This document shows, in pieces, positions 39,653 through 43,850 of a DNA stretch of 43,850 nt (its first letter is position 1; each line of letters opens with the position of its first letter). Origin of the DNA: a virus; IMG/VR virus record IMGVR_UViG_3300043427_000965, positions 1-43,850 of that record. The stretch is one strand, 5' to 3'. The notes beneath the pieces are model-generated. The model saw only the letters and a program-made list of their open reading frames with translations, searched no databases and was not told the DNA's origin. A program made the position numbers and the translations under genes.

Positions 39653-40150
39653 ATGATCTTAATTCCAAAATACACCGGTTTAGTAGAAGTGGCGGGTTCT
39701 CTATCTCTAGTTCTTGCGAACGAAGAGACTGGAGAAATTCGTCAAGAAATCTATGTACCTAACCTAGTTCTACCAGCTGGTAAAACCTTTATTGCTTCTA
39801 GAATGGTTGGCACTTCTTCAGCGATTATGAGCCATATGGCCATTGGTACTAGTGATACTGCTGAATCTACAGCCGGTACTGTCCAAACTCAGTTGGGAGC
39901 TGAGCTAAGTGGTAACAACTACAGCCGTCCTACTCTTACGACTGCTTCCAATAGCTCTAACGTTGTAACCTATACTGCTACTTTCCCAGCAAATAATCCT
40001 AATGCTCCTGCTGGCGGTGTTGTTCTTCGTGAAGCTGGTGTATTTAACGCAGCTACTGGTGGTACTATGCTCTGCCGTACAGTATATCCAACTGTAACTA
40101 AGCTTCCAGCTGATGCGCTAACTATTACTTGGACCATCACTATTTCCTAA
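39653..40150 (+). CDS. Virion structural protein (hypothetical)
   Basis: A 165-residue protein rich in Thr, Ala and Ser. It has VEVAGSLSLVLANEETGEIR, then VPNLVLPAGKTFIASRMVGT, GTSDTAESTAGTVQTQLGAE and a C-terminal LREAGVFN...MLCRTVYPTVTKLPADALTITWTIT. This last element is common in phage virion and fibre proteins. The ATG at 39653 has an AGGAG RBS and follows the previous stop; an earlier in-frame ATG lies inside that gene. Location is between the repeat protein and gp8. Confidence 0.6.
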   Translation: MILIPKYTGLVEVAGSLSLVLANEETGEIRQEIYVPNLVLPAGKTFIASRMVGTSSAIMSHMAIGTSDTAESTAGTVQTQLGAELSGNNYSRPTLTTASNSSNVVTYTATFPANNPNAPAGGVVLREAGVFNAATGGTMLCRTVYPTVTKLPADALTITWTITIS

Positions 40151-40162
40151 TCAAAGGTTATA

Positions 40163-42796
40163 ATGGCTAATCAAACGTCTCTACTGAAGTATTCGTTAAA
40201 AACGAATATTGTTAAGTCTATTCTTTTTGAAGTAATTTCAAAGGTATCAAACTATTATTATGTCTTCGGTAGATCACAGGAATGGCCAACGGTAAGTGGA
40301 GTAAATCCACTTACCAATAATACTGAAATTTTATCTAGTGAAGAAGATCCACCAGGAATTTCTGACACATATAGCGCAGAGTTAGAATCTCGCCGAAATA
40401 TAATCTATAGTAAGCTTATAGATTCAAATGACGTAGCTCTAGTTGTACGAAGAATAAATTGGACTTCAGGTTTTACGTATGACCAATACGACGACTATAC
40501 TGAAGACAATCCTTCGTATACTGGAGCTGCTTCAATAAGTGAAGCACTATTTTATGTTCTTACAGATGACTTTAACGTATATAAATGTCTCTATAATAAT
40601 AATGGAGCTCAGTCGATCGTAAAACCAACAGGCACTTCAACTGACCCAGTTACTGAAAGCGACGGCTATATCTGGAAATTCATGTATAGTGTTCCGATCT
40701 CGTTAAGAAATAAGTTCTTAAATTCTACTTACATGCCAGTTACGACTTCTCTCACTAATCAATTTTATTCTAGAGGTTCTATTCTAGACTATGTTATTGA
40801 AGACAGAGGAAAAAAATACATAGCAAATACTTGGAAGATAAAAAGAATTTTAGTTATGAATACTGGTTCTGGTTACACCACCAGCGCCGTCGCTCCGAAT
40901 TTAGCAGATAATTTAACGATTACTTTTCCATCACCAGATATGAGTGGTGGAATACAAGCTGTAGTAACAAATAATGATATCTACATCGATCAACAAGGGC
41001 ATGTAATATCAATAAAAGTTAACTCAAATAATACAGGTTATTCTACACAGGTGCAACCAATCATTCATCATGGTTCTGGCACTAATTTAGATATTATAGT
41101 CGAATATAGTGTAGATGACGCGGCATATACAAAGTTAAGAGTAGTTGGTGATGGATATAATGAGCTAAATCCTTATACTCTTAAAACTGTCACAGTGATA
41201 AACAAAGGATCTTACGACGCGCCTTTGTCCGGCGACTTGTATAGTGTATCCGCTTCTCGACTGTCAACAGCAAAATTACCACAATTGCAATTTAATTTTG
41301 TTCCTCAAGAAGCTGCAACCGCTACAGCAATTAGCACAATAGAAGCAGGTAAAAAGTATATAATTGCTAGTGTTGGAACAACTACTACAGCGCAGTGGAA
41401 TGCTTTAGGTGTGACTGGCAATCCTACTACAGCAGCCACACCACCGGTACAGATTTTCACAGCACTTATTAATGGTACTAGCGCAATGGGTAGTGGCACA
41501 GTTAAGCGCGTTACTTATATTATTGATACTGTTGATGTGCTTGACGAAGGTTATGCATTTACAGAACCATTAACTCCACAAGCACCAGTAGGATCTTATG
41601 CTCAAGGCACAGTGAGCTTTAATGCTGCTATAATTTCTGGCGGATTTAAGTGTGACTTTAACGTCAATACTCAAAAAAATGAAGCTGAATTAATTCCAAT
41701 AATTAATACCGATGGCGAAATAACCGCCGTTGTAGTACAAAACTCAGGTATAGGTTACACATTCGCTTCTGTTATAATAGAGGCAAAGAAAAAAGTATTA
41801 GTAGATCCTCTAGTTCCTGAGATGGGCTATACTTATAGAGATATTCAAGGCACTGATCCTACTGATACACAAACATATGAAGAAGGATTTGAAGATGGGT
41901 CTATCTTATTACAATTTGGTGTAGGGGATGTTGATACCAGACAGTCTAACGTTGAACTTCAGGCTGTTGACGGGTCTATTCCAGTTGTCAATGTAGATTA
42001 TGGTGGATCTGGATATCCTTCTCCAGTGTATGGACTAGACGAAAATAATACTGTGATTCAAACTGGCGGCACCACAATAAGTTTAGAAGGTGATGGCGCT
42101 GGTTGGAGTGGTAGATTAATTATACAAAACGGATCTATCAAAAAAGTAGAAGTTTTAAATGCTGGATCGGGATATACTTACGCCAATGTTGTATTAAATC
42201 CGTTACTGACTGGTGCTGCTGGTGCTATACTAAGACCGATTATTTCGCCAAAAGGTGGTCATGGAAAAGACTCTGTGGCAGAACTTTATTGCAATTCTTT
42301 ATTGATGGTCACAAAGCTTTCTGTAGAAAAAAATAAAGGTATTATTGCTACTAATGACTATAGACAAGTCGCAATCATTAAGAACTTAAAAGCGTATAAC
42401 GAAGATATATTTTTAAGAAGCCCTAGTTCTTCTTCATGCGCTATGTTTATATGTGATATAAATTCTTTAAATACTTTGTCTTACAATGAATTAGAAAAAA
42501 ACGACATTCTTAATTATTCTTTTGGTGGACAAACGAAAACTTTTACTCTGATTGATAAGACTATATTGAACAATAAATATTATTTGTTAGTTCAAGTTAA
42601 CGACAATTATATTACACTTCCTGGAAGTTCAGTGTTCAAACAAGACGGCAGTTCATCTTATAACATAAGTATTAGTTCTGTGCTACAGCCTGACTTTGAT
42701 AAGTATTCAGGCGAGATGTTATACTTAAACAACAGGACTAAATTCAGTCCTTCTGAAGAACAGACAATAATTGCATCGACCCTACTCAGCTTTTAA
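40163..42796 (+). CDS. 8: gp8-like baseplate wedge protein, greatly enlarged
   Basis: An 877-residue protein whose first ~230 residues look like T4 gp8 (334 residues): KVSNYYYVFGRSQEWP, ALFYVLTDDFNVYKCLYNNN and TESDGYIWKFMYSVPISLRN. An inserted module near residue 390 (IEAGKKYIIASVGTTTTAQW...FTALINGTSAMGSGTVKR) is a widespread phage fibre domain. Repeated glycine/Tyr turns (GSGYTY, GGSGYPSP, NSGIGYTF) follow. The C-terminal 120 residues end in a helical part. A 10-bp perfect hairpin lies near codon 45. gp8 assignment applies to the N-terminal part. Confidence 0.65.
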   Translation: MANQTSLLKYSLKTNIVKSILFEVISKVSNYYYVFGRSQEWPTVSGVNPLTNNTEILSSEEDPPGISDTYSAELESRRNIIYSKLIDSNDVALVVRRINWTSGFTYDQYDDYTEDNPSYTGAASISEALFYVLTDDFNVYKCLYNNNGAQSIVKPTGTSTDPVTESDGYIWKFMYSVPISLRNKFLNSTYMPVTTSLTNQFYSRGSILDYVIEDRGKKYIANTWKIKRILVMNTGSGYTTSAVAPNLADNLTITFPSPDMSGGIQAVVTNNDIYIDQQGHVISIKVNSNNTGYSTQVQPIIHHGSGTNLDIIVEYSVDDAAYTKLRVVGDGYNELNPYTLKTVTVINKGSYDAPLSGDLYSVSASRLSTAKLPQLQFNFVPQEAATATAISTIEAGKKYIIASVGTTTTAQWNALGVTGNPTTAATPPVQIFTALINGTSAMGSGTVKRVTYIIDTVDVLDEGYAFTEPLTPQAPVGSYAQGTVSFNAAIISGGFKCDFNVNTQKNEAELIPIINTDGEITAVVVQNSGIGYTFASVIIEAKKKVLVDPLVPEMGYTYRDIQGTDPTDTQTYEEGFEDGSILLQFGVGDVDTRQSNVELQAVDGSIPVVNVDYGGSGYPSPVYGLDENNTVIQTGGTTISLEGDGAGWSGRLIIQNGSIKKVEVLNAGSGYTYANVVLNPLLTGAAGAILRPIISPKGGHGKDSVAELYCNSLLMVTKLSVEKNKGIIATNDYRQVAIIKNLKAYNEDIFLRSPSSSSCAMFICDINSLNTLSYNELEKNDILNYSFGGQTKTFTLIDKTILNNKYYLLVQVNDNYITLPGSSVFKQDGSSSYNISISSVLQPDFDKYSGEMLYLNNRTKFSPSEEQTIIASTLLSF
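40291..40315 (+). repeat. 10-bp perfect inverted repeat in the gp8-like gene
   Basis: GGTAAGTGGA (40291-40300), loop GTAAA, TCCACTTACC (40306-40315). It is fully coding (around residues 43-52) and lies 128 bp after the start codon. Confidence 0.6.
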
Positions 42797-42806
42797 GAGA
42801 TAATAT

Positions 42807-43850
42807 ATGGCTATAGATTTTTCTATCGAACCGTTCTTCGACGATTACAACGAAGACAACAAATTTCATAGAATATTATTCAGACCTGGATATGCAGTTC
42901 AGGCTCGTGAGTTGACTCAACTTCAGACGATACTACAGAATCAGATCAGTCGTCATGGAGACCATATCTTTAAAGAAGGAGCTATGGTTATTCCTGGACA
43001 AATATCGTATGATTTGAATTTAAAATATATAAAATTAGTACAATCTACTAGTATAAATTACGATATTGTATTATCTACATTAAAAGGAAATGATATTAAA
43101 AACGCGGCAGGTTTAACTGCCAAAGTTATAGAATATGCTCTTACTGAAGGCAATGATCCTCCTACTCTTTTTCTACGTTACTTGAATACCGTTCAAGATA
43201 ACAATGGCAATAACGTAAGAGAGTTTGGTGTAGATGATATTCTTTCCCCAGTTGATACTACTTTAGGTACTGGATTAAATGTAACAGTGGCAGATGTTGA
43301 AGAATTTTTTGGCAATTCTTCTTCAGCTTCTGTTCAACGTGGTGTTTTTTATATAAAGAAAAATTTCGTATTAGTTCCAGAACAACTAATTATTCTCGAC
43401 AAATATGGTAATACACCAAGTTATAGAGTAGGTTTGCAAGCAGTTGAGTCTATAGTATACCCTGAAGAAGATGAAAATCTATTAGATAATGCTTTAGGTT
43501 CTCCAAATTATTCTGCACCGGGCGCAGCTCGATATGTTATCGACCTACAATTAACCAAGCTTCCAATCGAAAGAACTGCTGGTGTAATTACCGCAAATGA
43601 AGACGACGATTTTATTGATCTATTAAGATTAGACGCCGGTAAATTATTATTTAAGATTGATCGCACTCAATACGCAGAATTAGAAAAAACTCTAGCTCGT
43701 AGAACATATGATGAGTCTGGAGACTATTCGCTCTCGCCATTTGGCATACAAGTTAGAGAATATAGAAACAACTTTAGAGGTCCTTGGACAGCAAACAGAG
43801 CTTATATACAAGGTGATATCGTTACGCACAGGCCGTCAAATACACTAACG
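42807..43850 (+). CDS. Large virion protein with DUF4815-like N-terminus (partial)
   Basis: An open frame of 348 codons running off the window. It begins MAIDFSIEPFFDDYNEDNKF, then RPGYAVQARELTQLQTILQN and DHIFKEGAMVIPGQ, the start of the DUF4815-type virion proteins found in T4-like environmental phages. Near the right edge WTANRAYIQGDIVTH is the beginning of a CBM5/12-type carbohydrate-binding module, suggesting adhesive parts further on. It follows gp8 by ten bases and is likely a long fibre or baseplate-associated protein. Confidence 0.7.
   Translation, partial: MAIDFSIEPFFDDYNEDNKFHRILFRPGYAVQARELTQLQTILQNQISRHGDHIFKEGAMVIPGQISYDLNLKYIKLVQSTSINYDIVLSTLKGNDIKNAAGLTAKVIEYALTEGNDPPTLFLRYLNTVQDNNGNNVREFGVDDILSPVDTTLGTGLNVTVADVEEFFGNSSSASVQRGVFYIKKNFVLVPEQLIILDKYGNTPSYRVGLQAVESIVYPEEDENLLDNALGSPNYSAPGAARYVIDLQLTKLPIERTAGVITANEDDDFIDLLRLDAGKLLFKIDRTQYAELEKTLARRTYDESGDYSLSPFGIQVREYRNNFRGPWTANRAYIQGDIVTHRPSNTLT

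Overview
This window is a piece of a T4-type myovirus genome (Straboviridae-like, of the environmental kind related to marine and freshwater cyanophage/pelagiphage T4-likes). The evidence is a run of recognisable T4 core proteins: gp59, gp32, gp4, gp54, gp16, gp26, a tape measure, gp48, gp53, gp27, gp5, PAAR, gp25, gp6 and gp8. T4-style late promoters (TATAAATA) are also visible. No host chromosome or integration site is seen.

Layout. (1) 1-4670, plus strand: tightly overlapping early-type genes, namely a metallophosphoesterase, SGNH hydrolase, AbrB-like protein, HAD nucleotidase-like protein, conserved phage proteins, PhoH and a PD-(D/E)XK exonuclease. (2) 4685-13748, plus strand: a late promoter followed by a glycine-rich adhesin, a 2OG-Fe(II) oxygenase, and an AT-rich accessory cassette. 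The cassette has four PP-loop ATP-pyrophosphatase-like proteins and three exported TctC/Bug-type solute-binding proteins, packed with almost no gaps. (3) 13751-14160: a circularly permuted (two-piece) tmRNA gene with its own promoter. (4) 14174-15662: a SleB-type cell-wall hydrolase, an overlapping three-helix membrane protein (holin candidate) and a ClpP-like protease. (5) 15692-20821: tRNA-Arg(TCT), many small early genes, a gp33 candidate, gp59 and gp32, ending in a strong terminator. (6) 20870-26052, minus strand: gp4, a possible gp2, gp54, gp16, gp26 with a likely -1 frameshift extension, and the tape measure. (7) 26102 to the end, plus strand: the baseplate hub and wedge module and large virion proteins, the last one cut by the window edge.

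Regulation. Six sigma70-type promoters have exactly 17-bp spacers, and most share an ATTCT element inside the spacer. At three of them the ATG falls at the predicted transcription start, so those mRNAs should be leaderless. The late adhesin/PP-loop/TctC block and the divergent baseplate block carry TATAAATA-like elements.

Host. The tmRNA tag reads ANDEQFALAA. From memory this resembles betaproteobacterial tags, and Bug/TctC proteins are massively expanded in Burkholderiales, so a betaproteobacterial host is favoured. An alphaproteobacterium remains possible because permuted tmRNA is typical there.

The most unusual parts are the PP-loop/TctC cassette, the permuted phage tmRNA, the predicted gp26 frameshift and a tail spike that appears to carry two different cell-wall enzymes. 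All homology calls were made by eye from remembered family motifs; no database search was run.
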